In this document: positions 27,667-35,797 of the stretch, in pieces
How positions within the stretch are numbered: the first letter of the stretch is position 1
How the letters are laid out: each line of letters opens with the position of its first letter
Assembly (NCBI RefSeq): GCF_002564465.1
Contig: NZ_NUUX01000013.1
Location: 481,298-545,297 of the forward strand
DNA from: Bacillus sp. AFS088145
Lineage (GTDB): Bacteria; Bacillota; Bacilli; Bacillales; Bacillaceae_G
DNA: 64,000 bases
Direction: 5' to 3'
Program-made: the position numbers and the translations under genes
Notes under the pieces: generated by a model
What the model was told of the DNA's origin: nothing
What the model saw: the letters and a program-made list of their open reading frames with translations, nothing else
Databases searched by the model: none

Positions 27667-28145
27667 ATTTAAGAGATGAGTAGTGTTGAATAATATCAGG
27701 GCTGCAAATAGTCGGAGAAAAGTGCAAATAAAGGTTCTGTCTATGCAATTAAATAGTTAAGTGCAATTAAATTCCGAGAATCCGCAATTAAAATTAACAA
27801 AACTGCAATTAAATTCCAAGGAACCGCAATTATAATAAAAAATTCCCCATACCAGTAAGGGTGTTATCCCCTAAAACTTATAGAACTTAGGTACTTTCTA
27901 AAATAGAAAACTGCCAATTTGCTCTAAATCTTTCTATATCGAATAAAAAATTGATAGAACCTGCTAATTATCTATAAATGTATCGATAAAATCAATTAAA
28001 AATGATTAACACCGCTAAGATACCCCACCGCAACAAATATTAACAACGTTCAGATCCTAAAACTGTTCAAATAAAAAAAAGGACTTCCATATGTCACCCT
28101 CTACGACTGATGGAACCCCCATATTTTATGCTTTTCCTACCCTTA
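27667..28145. other. Intergenic region with a periodic repeat array
   Basis: About 480 bases without a gene. The left part carries seven GCAA(T/A)TAA-type units (separate entry). The right part (27840-28140) is AT-rich with short C/T-rich pieces and no structure I can support. Confidence 0.5.
27704..27833. repeat. Seven degenerate GCAAWTAA units at about 21-base spacing
   Basis: Units start at 27704, 27724, 27745, 27763, 27784, 27805 and 27826, so the steps are 20, 21, 18, 21, 21 and 21 bases, close to two turns of the helix. The spacer often reads TTCCGAGAATCC or TTCCAAGGAACC. Units and spacers drift, unlike CRISPR repeats. Related units in reverse orientation occur near 19880-19923. Confidence 0.7.
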
Positions 28146-28340
28146 TCAACAAACTCTCTTAGAATTTTTCTCAAAAAACCTAGTTTCATATTGTCCAGCT
28201 ACGATATAATTTTCATTTTCATTGTAGATTCTCCAGCCATGACTTTTTACGTAATCGCATGGAACAATTAATTGATTTTCTAAGTATATCCTTGAAACGG
28301 TGCTATAGCCTGAGTCATTTTGACTGGAGGTTGTATACAC
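28146..28340 (-). CDS. Short hypothetical reading frame, possibly a gene fragment
   Basis: At most 64 residues, starting at GTG with only GATGGAATT before it. A stop codon lies six codons upstream. The sequence (SRIYLENQLIVPCDYVKSHG, then WRIYNENENYIVAGQYETR) reads like a real beta-rich protein end rather than random codons, so it may be the remnant of a longer gene. No family recognised. Confidence 0.35.
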   Translation of the reverse strand: MYTTSSQNDSGYSTVSRIYLENQLIVPCDYVKSHGWRIYNENENYIVAGQYETRFFEKNSKRVC

Positions 28341-28371
28341 AATTCCATCAAAAAGGGTTCAATAAAACACT

Positions 28372-28566
28372 TTATCTTCGCTGATTCGCCCCCCTTACAT
28401 AAAGGATAATAATCGCAAAGATAATCATGCCACAAACAATAAAAGGCATTAAGCCTGAACTGTAAACCATATATATTCGAATATGACGTATTGCATTTAC
28501 TACTATAAAAAGCACCATGCATATCCATAAAATTACAATAAGAGCCGCATTCTTATTTCTTCGCAT
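28372..28566 (-). CDS. Small two-helix membrane protein
   Basis: 64 residues from the ATG at 28566, downstream of GGAAGGGG. Two hydrophobic helices (about 7-25 and 38-57: ALIVILWICMVLFIVV and GLMPFIVCGMIIFAIIIL) with a short basic loop and a basic C-terminus. Nothing identifies a function. It lies in a decayed neighbourhood, so expression is uncertain. Confidence 0.5.
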   Translation of the reverse strand: MRRNKNAALIVILWICMVLFIVVNAIRHIRIYMVYSSGLMPFIVCGMIIFAIIILYVRGANQRR

Positions 28567-28675
28567 AAACATCAGCCCCTTCCAATAAAGCAACTACAAA
28601 AAATACTGTTTGTTTTATTATATAGTCGAATTAGCGAATCAATGACCATACGTTTTTGAGTATATGTAAAAGTTT

Positions 28676-28722
28676 AAAAAATTAAAAGGATAGCTAGGTT
28701 ATTATAACCAGAGCTATCCTTT
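28676..28722 (-). terminator. Terminator after the truncated phosphotransferase
   Basis: AAAGGATAGCT pairs with AGCTATCCTTT, extended inside by GGTTAT/ATAACC; T-rich on the minus-strand side. Confidence 0.8.
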
Positions 28723-28730
28723 GGCATCCA

Positions 28731-29048
28731 TTATTGATAAATCGAAAAATCTATAATATCTGCATATGGCACATCATTTTTAATCTTATTTTCTAAATCA
28801 ATAAGTGTATATTTATGCCAATCCTCTAATCGATTCAAATCCCATTTTTGGACAAATAAATGGTGCAAAAATATTTCTCTCAATTTAAGAAAGATCGGGA
28901 TTTGTTTTACTATGTCTTTGCATAATAAGTTTTCTAGTTTATATCCTTTAAAAAAATACGTCATAAAAGTCTCAATAAACTGATCATTCTTTTGGTTAAA
29001 AGAGTTCTGTTGCCAATATGCATGATAAAAAGCTGTAGCAAAACTTGA
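28731..29048 (-). pseudogene. 5'-truncated aminoglycoside-phosphotransferase-like (APH fold) gene
   Basis: Only the C-terminal hundred or so residues remain. Reading back from the stop, the frame stays open to about 29048 and includes FYHAYWQQNSFNQKNDQFIE, then MTYFFKGYKLENLL, IPIFLKLREIFLHHLFVQKW and a D-x-P-Y end. This is the C-terminal helical lobe of APH/CHK-type kinases, where YAYWQ, GY and FLKLRE are regular landmarks. In-frame TAG and TAA codons precede it and the kinase motifs (nucleotide loop, HGD) are missing. It is a relic. Confidence 0.75.
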
Positions 29049-29206
29049 TTACTAAGCTTCCTTTTCATTGAGAGTCCCTACTATCTTATAAAATTTTATA
29101 CAATCCCATTTTTGTGTTCAGAACAAAAATATATTAAGATATTTTTAAGTGTTTAATCTTTTCTATATAAAATATTCTATCTATTCAATTTAAGGAGTTT
29201 TCAAAA

Positions 29207-29449
29207 ATGAGTATGCCTTTTGAATTTAATTGGTTAATTGTAACAAATGAGAACGCAATCCGACATGAGAACAATCTATTCACTTTAGAACTTAACGGGT
29301 ACCATTTATTTCCTATTGATACACCAATCAATGTCTCCAGACGAGATGATGAAAAGCCGTTTGGTATCGCAATTATACAGAAAATCGAATGGAGAAATAA
29401 GAATACTTATATGGATTATGAACTAAAAGCAATTGATACAGTTAATTAA
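29207..29449 (+). CDS. DUF2584-family protein
   Basis: 80 residues with AAGGAG upstream. I recognise the pattern MPFEFNWLIVTNE...LELNGYHLFPIDTPINVSRR...GIAIIQKIEW as the DUF2584 family, short beta-rich proteins spread in Bacillaceae. No function is known. Full length and followed by a terminator, in contrast to its broken neighbours. Confidence 0.8.
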   Translation: MSMPFEFNWLIVTNENAIRHENNLFTLELNGYHLFPIDTPINVSRRDDEKPFGIAIIQKIEWRNKNTYMDYELKAIDTVN

Positions 29450-29478
29450 AATGATACCATGACTTTTATTAGAACCTA

Positions 29479-29507
29479 AAAGGACTGTCAAAATGAGACA
29501 GTCCTTC
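29479..29507. terminator. Terminator between DUF2584 gene and PAP2 relic
   Basis: AAGGACTGTC (29480-29489) pairs with GACAGTCCTT (29497-29506). The T tract is short on either side. Confidence 0.65.
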
Positions 29508-29543
29508 TTAGTTTGCTTGCTTTCAAATGCTCTACTTTGTACT

Positions 29544-30581
29544 TTATTTTGTTGTTTGCTTGTTAGGTTTAATAATCTTTAAGAGAAGTTGATCATTTTT
29601 ATAAATAGTCATAGTTTTGTAGCCTGAAGGCAATCCTTTTACAACCACTTCATCAAACTTGCTTCCACTCGCTAAATGATAATATTTAGCAATAACAGCG
29701 CCATCCGTTGGAATATAACCATTTGTTAAATTGATCGTTAAAGTTCCATCCAAATTAGCTCTACCTGAAATATTTAATATATCACTTTGGCTATCCATAT
29801 TTAAGTTGGTCAAACTATTTTGTATTTGATTAAAGTTCCCTTCAATTTCCAATCCGCCTTTAGCATTTACGTTAATTGTTCCACCATAATTTCTTACATT
29901 CCCAGTTCCAAAAGCATATTCATTATCAGCTTCTAGCGTACCACCTAAAATTAAAGTTCCACCAGTGTAAGTATTATTGCCTTGTAAATCAAGCTGACCA
30001 GTTCCTTCTTTTGTAAGCGAACCTACACCAGTAATGTCATTTTTCCATTCGTCTTGCTTTTCAAATCCTCCATGAGATGCATCCATATCCACAGTTACAT
30101 TTTGATTAAAAGCACCATAACCATTTACTGCTGAAAACAGATCAAGTCGTCCCCAACCTTCTGAATCATCTAGTAAAGGATAGCCTGATTGAATACCTGT
30201 TGAGTAAAGTACCCAGCGACGTTGTGTCTCATCAAGATAAGGAAAACGTGTTTTTAATAGTACTTCTGCACCCTTTGGTACTACCATAGGTTTTGTTTTA
30301 TCACCTGTTTGAGAAAATCCATAAGTCAATCTATTAATATAATTTTCTCTACTTTTTTTATAGTCACTATATAAATCGCTTGATGTTGCATTAGCTGGTG
30401 TCATTAGAATTGATTGTGCCTGTTGATATGCATTTGCTTCAATATTAGCATTAGCGGGATCATTCAAAGTTGCAGCAGCTAATGCGGTTGCCGTCATACG
30501 TCCACCCATAACAGCTAATGGTGAGTGCATTCCCGACAAAATGCGCGTGTTTCCAAGATCGCTATAAATTGAATTTATTTT
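29544..30581 (-). pseudogene. 5'-truncated PAP2-type phosphatase with autotransporter-associated beta-strand repeat
   Basis: The open frame can be followed upstream of the apparent TTG start to about 30581 and there reads SIYSDLGNTRILSGMHSPLA, which looks like the last PAP2 motif (R-x5-H-x3-D) with the closing Asp replaced by Ala. The two earlier PAP2 motifs (K-x6-RP and PSGH) are absent, and an in-frame TAA precedes the fragment. The C-terminal half holds GVGSLTKEGTGQLDLQGNNT and YTGGTLILGGTLEADN, the autotransporter-associated (PATR) repeat. Such phosphatases are normally about 600 residues and secreted; this one has lost signal peptide and active site. Confidence 0.7.
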
Positions 30582-30849
30582 TTAATTGGTAGAATCATCG
30601 TTTAATGTGTTAACAGTTTAATATTCAAGTCGGCGGAAAACCCTCTTCACTACAATGTATATAAGATTCCTTATAACCACACATGAGAAGGGGTGGTTTA
30701 CTCTGCGGTTGAAAAATGTCTTTTGACCTAAAATGTCCTCCTTGTGATGGGGCATTTTTTAATACCAGGCTGGAAGCTCTTTGAAGCCCTTTTTTCCAAA
30801 ATTAAAAACGGATAGCTTTTCTTTGCTATCCGTTCATTTGAATCTTTTA
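30582..30849. other. Intergenic region with a hairpin and the SGNH-gene terminator
   Basis: About 270 bases. An AAAATGTCC/GGGGCATTTT hairpin with T tract lies near 30727-30762 on the plus strand with no gene before it; the SGNH-gene terminator is at 30804-30833. Confidence 0.4.
30804..30833 (-). terminator. Terminator after the SGNH hydrolase gene
   Basis: ACGGATAGC (30808-30816) pairs with GCTATCCGT (30825-30833); minus strand continues TTTTTA. Confidence 0.8.
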
Positions 30850-31443
30850 CTACTCGTTACTTAACCCTATAATCGTTTGATATGCTTGTTTGGCTAATGC
30901 ACTATGTCCAAGTTCGTTTGGATGTACTCCATCAGTGCCTTCAAAAAACTTAGATTTTAGATTCTGATGATGTTGAAATGGAATTCGAAAATCAATAAGT
31001 TTAAATTGATTTACTTTTACCATTTGCTCGATTCGATTAGCTAACTCTTGTGCCTTCAGCACGAATGTTTCATAACCAGAAAACGGTTCCCACACTTCTT
31101 CATGATTGATATGATCTATGTGAATTGGTGGATGGATTGCTACAATAGGTTGAATTCCATTGTGAATTGCTTGTTTTACCATCGAATAGATATTTGAAAG
31201 TATATATTTTATTTCAACATCCCACCATAAATCATTCCCACCTGCACAAATAATAACATGTGATGGATTGTTTAATACGACATCATGGTAGAATCGTGAT
31301 AGCATACCAGTACTTGTATCACCTGAGATTCCTTTATTAATAATCTCGACTGATAATTCGTTTTGAAGAATAGTTGGCCATGCATCAACTTTTGATATTC
31401 CTAAACCTTCTGTAAGACTATCACCTATACATACTATTTTCAT
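30850..31443 (-). CDS. SGNH/GDSL-type esterase
   Basis: 197 residues from the ATG at 31443, which has GGTGAG at the right distance. All four SGNH blocks are present: the nucleophile GDSLTEG, Gly in NKGISGDT, Asn in ICAGGNDLWWD and the D-x-x-H pair in GTDGVHPNELGHSA. It has no signal peptide and should act in the cytoplasm on an ester. It is the last gene of an operon with a Na+/solute symporter and next to a Rieske oxygenase operon. If that locus degrades carnitine, this enzyme could free carnitine from imported acylcarnitines; this is inference. Confidence 0.87.
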   Translation of the reverse strand: MKIVCIGDSLTEGLGISKVDAWPTILQNELSVEIINKGISGDTSTGMLSRFYHDVVLNNPSHVIICAGGNDLWWDVEIKYILSNIYSMVKQAIHNGIQPIVAIHPPIHIDHINHEEVWEPFSGYETFVLKAQELANRIEQMVKVNQFKLIDFRIPFQHHQNLKSKFFEGTDGVHPNELGHSALAKQAYQTIIGLSNE

Positions 31444-31448
31444 CTTTC

Positions 31449-32924
31449 TCACCATTGTTCCTTTATAGCTTTTTGACCTACTCTTGGTCTTATTTTTACT
31501 AAATAAACAATTCCACTAACTCCAAACATAAAGACGATATTAATCGTAAATGCAATAAATCCTGAATCTAAATCTTTTAAAAATTGAGGTGCATGTGGGA
31601 ATAATGTCCCAAATGTTGTATTTTTTATTGTTACGTATGCAACTGCAGTAAGTCCAGATAGTATTCCTGCTACTGCTCCAATTTTTGTAACCGGATTACG
31701 TTTTAAGAACGTAACAATTAATGCAGGGAACAGCTGTAAGACAAAGCTATATGCCATCAATAAAAGAGAAAGCATTGTCTTACCACCATAGAACGTAAAG
31801 AATAATGCTATTAAAGCGATGATCGGAACTAAGATTCTTGTAAGTCCAGCTAATTTCGCTTCACTTGTATCTGGTTTTATTACTTTATAAATATTTTTAG
31901 AAAGTAATGTTGAAGCCGTTAATAATAACAATGAACTAGGAACTAACGCTGCAAGTAGACCAGCTGAACCAATTACACCAATAAACCAAGGTGGAAGTGT
32001 CGCTTTAGCAATTTCGAATAAAACTAAATCAGTTCGTCCACCTGGAATATGTGGCATTTGTAAAAGTGCAGTAAAACCAATAAAAAGAATAAAAACCATC
32101 AGAATTTGATAAAGAGGTATTAGTGCTGCATTTTTACGTAATGTTTTTGAATCTTTTGATGATAAACTCGCACCGAAAACATGTGGCCACATATATTGAC
32201 CGAGCGCAATAATTAAACAAACTGACACATACCAAGAAATACTATAACCAGACTTAGGTAGTAATAAGAAACCAGGCTTAGCTGCATCTAACGTTCTAAA
32301 CATCGGTTCTACTCCGCCGTAATAATGTAAAGGTAAATAGATCCCTAAAAACAAGATCGTTATGAGCATCAAAATATCTTTTAATATAGCAGTGAATGCT
32401 GAACCATGAATTCCTGAGATATAAACAAAGATCGTCACAACAATTACACCAATCCATACTGCTAAATTTGGAGAAATAGCACCGTATGAAGCCTCAGATA
32501 CAATAATTTTTATACCATTTAATTGAAGTACCATATATGGAATAATGGAAACTACTCCAACTATTGCAACTATCAGTCCTAAAGATTTACTATTATATTT
32601 TTTAACAAAGAAATCTGGTTGAGTTAATAAATTATGTTTTTTCGCATAACGCCAAATATGAGGTAAGATCCAAAATGGAATAATATAAGTAACAGCACAG
32701 AAAATATAGATTACTGGGCCTCCCATTGAATATGATGCACTACTAGCACCTAGGAAAATAAACGTTGTAAACATTTCACCAGCCATTAGGACAAACATAA
32801 TAATACTACCAAAATTTCGATCACCTACTACCCATGATTCCAATTTCATTTCTCTTCCTCTTTGGGCACGTATACCTAAAAAAAGTGCTAACAGAAACGT
32901 AATTCCAATTAATAGAATGCTCAT
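31449..32924 (-). CDS. Sodium:solute symporter (SSS family)
   Basis: 491 residues, about 13 membrane segments. SSS hallmarks are RNFGSIIMFVLMAGEMFTTF in the N-terminal half, GIHGSAFTAILKDILMLI, and the segment AALVPSSLLLLTASTLLSKNI, equivalent to the conserved A-x-x-S-S-x-L region that binds Na+. It imports an organic solute with sodium. The DUF3311 gene upstream overlaps it by four bases, a pairing typical of this SSS subgroup (as in PanF/YhdT-like pairs). Substrate is unknown; a quaternary ammonium acid such as carnitine would fit the neighbouring operon. Confidence 0.9.
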   Translation of the reverse strand: MSILLIGITFLLALFLGIRAQRGREMKLESWVVGDRNFGSIIMFVLMAGEMFTTFIFLGASSASYSMGGPVIYIFCAVTYIIPFWILPHIWRYAKKHNLLTQPDFFVKKYNSKSLGLIVAIVGVVSIIPYMVLQLNGIKIIVSEASYGAISPNLAVWIGVIVVTIFVYISGIHGSAFTAILKDILMLITILFLGIYLPLHYYGGVEPMFRTLDAAKPGFLLLPKSGYSISWYVSVCLIIALGQYMWPHVFGASLSSKDSKTLRKNAALIPLYQILMVFILFIGFTALLQMPHIPGGRTDLVLFEIAKATLPPWFIGVIGSAGLLAALVPSSLLLLTASTLLSKNIYKVIKPDTSEAKLAGLTRILVPIIALIALFFTFYGGKTMLSLLLMAYSFVLQLFPALIVTFLKRNPVTKIGAVAGILSGLTAVAYVTIKNTTFGTLFPHAPQFLKDLDSGFIAFTINIVFMFGVSGIVYLVKIRPRVGQKAIKEQW

Positions 32925-33109
32925 TGATTTTCCTCCTGCTTCTCTAAAATTGCATTACTAATAAAAAGGCAGACAGATGTGATGACTAACCAACTCGCTG
33001 ACCAAAATACAATAAACGGTAATCCTAATATGTAAGGCTCTACCCGATTCACAATAGTTAATGATCCTATGAAAGCAAAGATAGTTAAAAAAATTGCAAA
33101 ATATTTCAT
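32921..33109 (-). CDS. DUF3311-family small membrane protein
   Basis: 62 residues with two membrane helices (about 4-20 and 30-52), containing VEPYILGLPFIVFWSASWLV. This is the DUF3311 pattern; these short proteins are regularly encoded directly before an SSS symporter, as here, with ATGA overlap. It is probably an accessory subunit of that transporter. Confidence 0.85.
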   Translation of the reverse strand: MKYFAIFLTIFAFIGSLTIVNRVEPYILGLPFIVFWSASWLVITSVCLFISNAILEKQEENQ

Positions 33110-33219
33110 TCTATTTCCCCCTTACCTTTTAATAAGTTGATTTTTTAAAAAATTCTGTTAATATTTTGTAGACTTATGTTAAACTCGTTTTATAAAATGG
33201 TAAAATATTAGCCTCTTAT

Positions 33220-33233
33220 TGTAAGCGCTTAAA
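33220..33233 (+). promoter_or_regulatory. Likely cre site (CcpA) before the sigma-54 activator
   Basis: TGTAAGCGCTTAAA matches the cre consensus TGWAARCGYTWNCW at all but one position. It lies 15 bases before the start codon, within the divergent control region. CcpA binding here would repress the activator, and through it the operon, when preferred sugars are present. Confidence 0.6.
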
Positions 33234-33247
33234 AAGGAGCATACATT

Positions 33248-34609
33248 ATGAACAGTTATTCTAATCTTTCAGAAATACTAGAATTCGATAAAGAAGTGTT
33301 GTTAAACATTTTAAACTATTCTTCTGATGAAATTTATATTTTAAACAGAGATCTTGAAATCATTTATGTTAATAAAATGTGTGAACAACATTATGGTTTA
33401 CGTCAAAACGAAATCATAGGAAAACATAATGATATTTTTTTGGAAAAAGGGTATTGGACCCCATCAATCATTCCAATTGTTTTAGAGAAAAATAATACCG
33501 TCACAATTAACCAAACCACACATACTGGTAAAGAATTAGTCACAACTGCCATTCCAATATTCAATCCGATCAATAAAAAATTGGATTTCATTTTCATTAC
33601 ATCTCGCGAAAAAAACTATATATCTATTATTCATAATAACATTCATGAAATGGTTGATTCGAGAGAACAATTTAATTCAAATGGATTTTTAACAATTGAT
33701 GATGAAATGACGACTATCATTGATTTTTGTAAAAAGGTTGCTCCCGTTGATACAAATATTTTAATTCAAGGTGAATCTGGAACTGGAAAAGGTGTATTAG
33801 CGAAATATATTCATGATTTAAGTAACCGGAAAAACGGTCCTTTTCTTGCCATTAATTGTGCTGCTATCCCAGAAGACCTATTGGAATCTGAGCTATTCGG
33901 GTATGCTACTGGTGCATTCACAGGTGCCTTAAAGAATGGAAAAATCGGCTTACTCGAAACTGCAAATGAAGGAACAATTTTTTTAGACGAAATCGGAGAA
34001 ATTTCCTTAAAATTTCAAGCGAAACTACTCCAAGTATTACAAGATCGTAGCTTTTTTTCAGTAGGAGGCAGAGAATTAAAAAAGGTCGACGTTCGTATTA
34101 TTACAGCGACGAACCGTAATCTCCTAGAAATGGTAAAATCAAAGCAGTTTAGAGAAGATTTATTTTACCGATTAAATGTAATTGATATTCAAATTCCGCC
34201 ACTTAGAAACAGAAAACAAGATATTCCCTTATTAGCTAATCATTTCTTAACTAAGTTCAATCATAAATACAAAGTTGACCGGTCGTTTTCACCAAGTGTA
34301 AAAAATACTTTTGAAGCTTTTCAATGGCCAGGTAATATTAGGCAACTTGAAAATATCATTGAGAGACTTGTTATAACTAGCGAATCGGTCATCCGATTAT
34401 CTGACTTGCCATCACAATTAATTCCTAATGATTGTACAATCACAATCCAAGAGGAAAATTCATTAGAAAATATTTTAGAAGAAACTGAAAAAAAAATGAT
34501 TATCGAATCTTACAAGATTCATAAAAGCTCTCGAAAAGTTGCAAAGGATCTCGGATTAAGTCAAACAAAAGCGAACAAATTAATCCAAAAATATTGTAAA
34601 AACGAGTAG
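33248..34609 (+). CDS. Sigma-54-dependent transcriptional activator with PAS domain
   Basis: 453 residues. An N-terminal PAS domain (about 18-122; ILNYSSDEIYILNRDLEIIY) is the likely sensor. The AAA+ domain has Walker A GESGTGKG (175-182), the sigma-54 contact loop GAFTGA (222-227), Walker B GTIFLDEIGE and the downstream ITATNRNL. The C-terminus carries a helix-turn-helix (SSRKVAKDLGLSQTKANKLI) of the TyrR/RocR sort. It would bind upstream sites and drive RNA polymerase with sigma-54, matching the -24/-12 promoter at 38383-38399. RBS AAAAAGGAG. A cre site precedes it. Confidence 0.94.
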   Translation: MNSYSNLSEILEFDKEVLLNILNYSSDEIYILNRDLEIIYVNKMCEQHYGLRQNEIIGKHNDIFLEKGYWTPSIIPIVLEKNNTVTINQTTHTGKELVTTAIPIFNPINKKLDFIFITSREKNYISIIHNNIHEMVDSREQFNSNGFLTIDDEMTTIIDFCKKVAPVDTNILIQGESGTGKGVLAKYIHDLSNRKNGPFLAINCAAIPEDLLESELFGYATGAFTGALKNGKIGLLETANEGTIFLDEIGEISLKFQAKLLQVLQDRSFFSVGGRELKKVDVRIITATNRNLLEMVKSKQFREDLFYRLNVIDIQIPPLRNRKQDIPLLANHFLTKFNHKYKVDRSFSPSVKNTFEAFQWPGNIRQLENIIERLVITSESVIRLSDLPSQLIPNDCTITIQEENSLENILEETEKKMIIESYKIHKSSRKVAKDLGLSQTKANKLIQKYCKNE

Positions 34610-34627
34610 ATTTACAAAGCCTAAATT

Positions 34628-34660
34628 AAAAGGGAGATACTTCTGTAGTATTTCCCTTTT
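34628..34660. terminator. Bidirectional terminator between activator and dehydrogenase genes
   Basis: AAAAGGGAGATACT (34628-34641) pairs with AGTATTTCCCTTTT (34647-34660), A/T tracts on both sides. Confidence 0.85.
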
Positions 34661-34684
34661 AATATTAGAAACCAATACGCCTAA

Positions 34685-35779
34685 TTAATTTTTTTGAGTC
34701 TGAAAAACATTCATTTTTGAAGCAACTATTTCAACGATACGGTCTCCAACTTCTGATGTAGATGATAATCCACCTAAATCAGGCGTTAAGAATTGCTTTT
34801 CAATTAATAATTCTTCAATTGCAGTAAGAATTACCTTACCATACTGCTCATACCCTAAATAATCGAGCAATTGGCTAGCTGACCAAATTGCTGCAAGTGG
34901 ATTCGATAACTGTTTTCCAGATATATCGGGTGCTGAACCATGAATCGGTTCAAACATTGATGGATATTCTCTCTTTGGATTTATGTTTGCTCCAGCTGCA
35001 AGACCTAAGCCTCCTGCGATGGCCGCACCTAAATCAGTTAAAATATCACCAAATAAATTAGAAGTCACTACTACCTCAAATCGTTTCGGATCTTTAATCA
35101 TAAGCATAGCAGCTGCATCAACAAGATAAGAGTATGTTTTTACCGAAGGATACTCTTTACTCACTTCTTCAAATATTTGATCCCAAAAAACCATTGAGTA
35201 ATTTAAGGCATTACCTTTGCTAATACTTGTTAATGTTTTCCCTTGTTTAAGGGCTACTTCAAAAGCATATCGTATGATTCGCTCCGTACCTTTTCGAGAA
35301 AAGACACTATTTTGTAAAACCACTTCATGTTCTTTTCCTTTATAAAGCCAATCACCAGCTCCTGCATATTCCCCCTCTGTATTCTCTCGGATAAATAACA
35401 TATTAATATCTTCGGTTTTCATATTACTTAGAGGGCACGGTGCCCCTTTTAATAGAGTAACAGGACGTATATTTACATATTGATCAAAGCTTTTTCGAAT
35501 TTTTAATAGCAAGTCCCACAATGAGATATGATCAGGTACACCAGGAAATCCGACAGCTCCTAAATAAATTGCTTCAAACTCTTTTAATCTTTCAATTCCA
35601 TCATCATCTATCATTTTTCCGTATCGTGCATAGTATTCACAACCCCAAGGAAAAGACGTAAATTCGAATTCAAATGAATCAACGAGACTAGCTATTTTAT
35701 TTAATACTTTCACGCCTTCATTAATCACTTCCGGTCCAATTCCATCCCCTGGAATAACTGCTATTTTATGTGTTTTCAT
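34685..35779 (-). CDS. Tartrate / D-malate-type decarboxylating dehydrogenase
   Basis: 364 residues of the isocitrate/isopropylmalate dehydrogenase superfamily. Motifs: IAVIPGDGIGPEVINEGVKV at the N-terminus, LFIRENTEGEYAGAG, SISKGNALNYS, the metal-binding VVTSNLFGDILTDLGAAIAG and the NAD loop FEPIHGSAPDISGK. The ENTEGEYAG form and overall likeness to YcsA/TtuC/DmlA indicate an NAD+-dependent tartrate or D-malate enzyme giving pyruvate and CO2. It is the last gene of the Rieske operon. In carnitine breakdown, malic semialdehyde is oxidised to malate and such an enzyme then feeds pyruvate to central metabolism. Confidence 0.88.
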   Translation of the reverse strand: MKTHKIAVIPGDGIGPEVINEGVKVLNKIASLVDSFEFEFTSFPWGCEYYARYGKMIDDDGIERLKEFEAIYLGAVGFPGVPDHISLWDLLLKIRKSFDQYVNIRPVTLLKGAPCPLSNMKTEDINMLFIRENTEGEYAGAGDWLYKGKEHEVVLQNSVFSRKGTERIIRYAFEVALKQGKTLTSISKGNALNYSMVFWDQIFEEVSKEYPSVKTYSYLVDAAAMLMIKDPKRFEVVVTSNLFGDILTDLGAAIAGGLGLAAGANINPKREYPSMFEPIHGSAPDISGKQLSNPLAAIWSASQLLDYLGYEQYGKVILTAIEELLIEKQFLTPDLGGLSSTSEVGDRIVEIVASKMNVFQTQKN

Positions 35780-35797
35780 ACTCTATCTCCTACCTTA

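Noticed and set aside
27704-27833. CRISPR array
   Set aside because: Units are only about 8 bases, drift between copies, and there are no cas genes or unique spacers of constant length.
28280-28528. 82-codon minus-strand frame overlapping the two-helix membrane protein
   Set aside because: Out-of-frame shadow of the better-supported membrane protein gene, no ribosome site.
33110-33247. Second sigma-54 promoter for the DUF3311-symporter operon
   Set aside because: No GG-N10-GC element was found on the minus strand in this interval.
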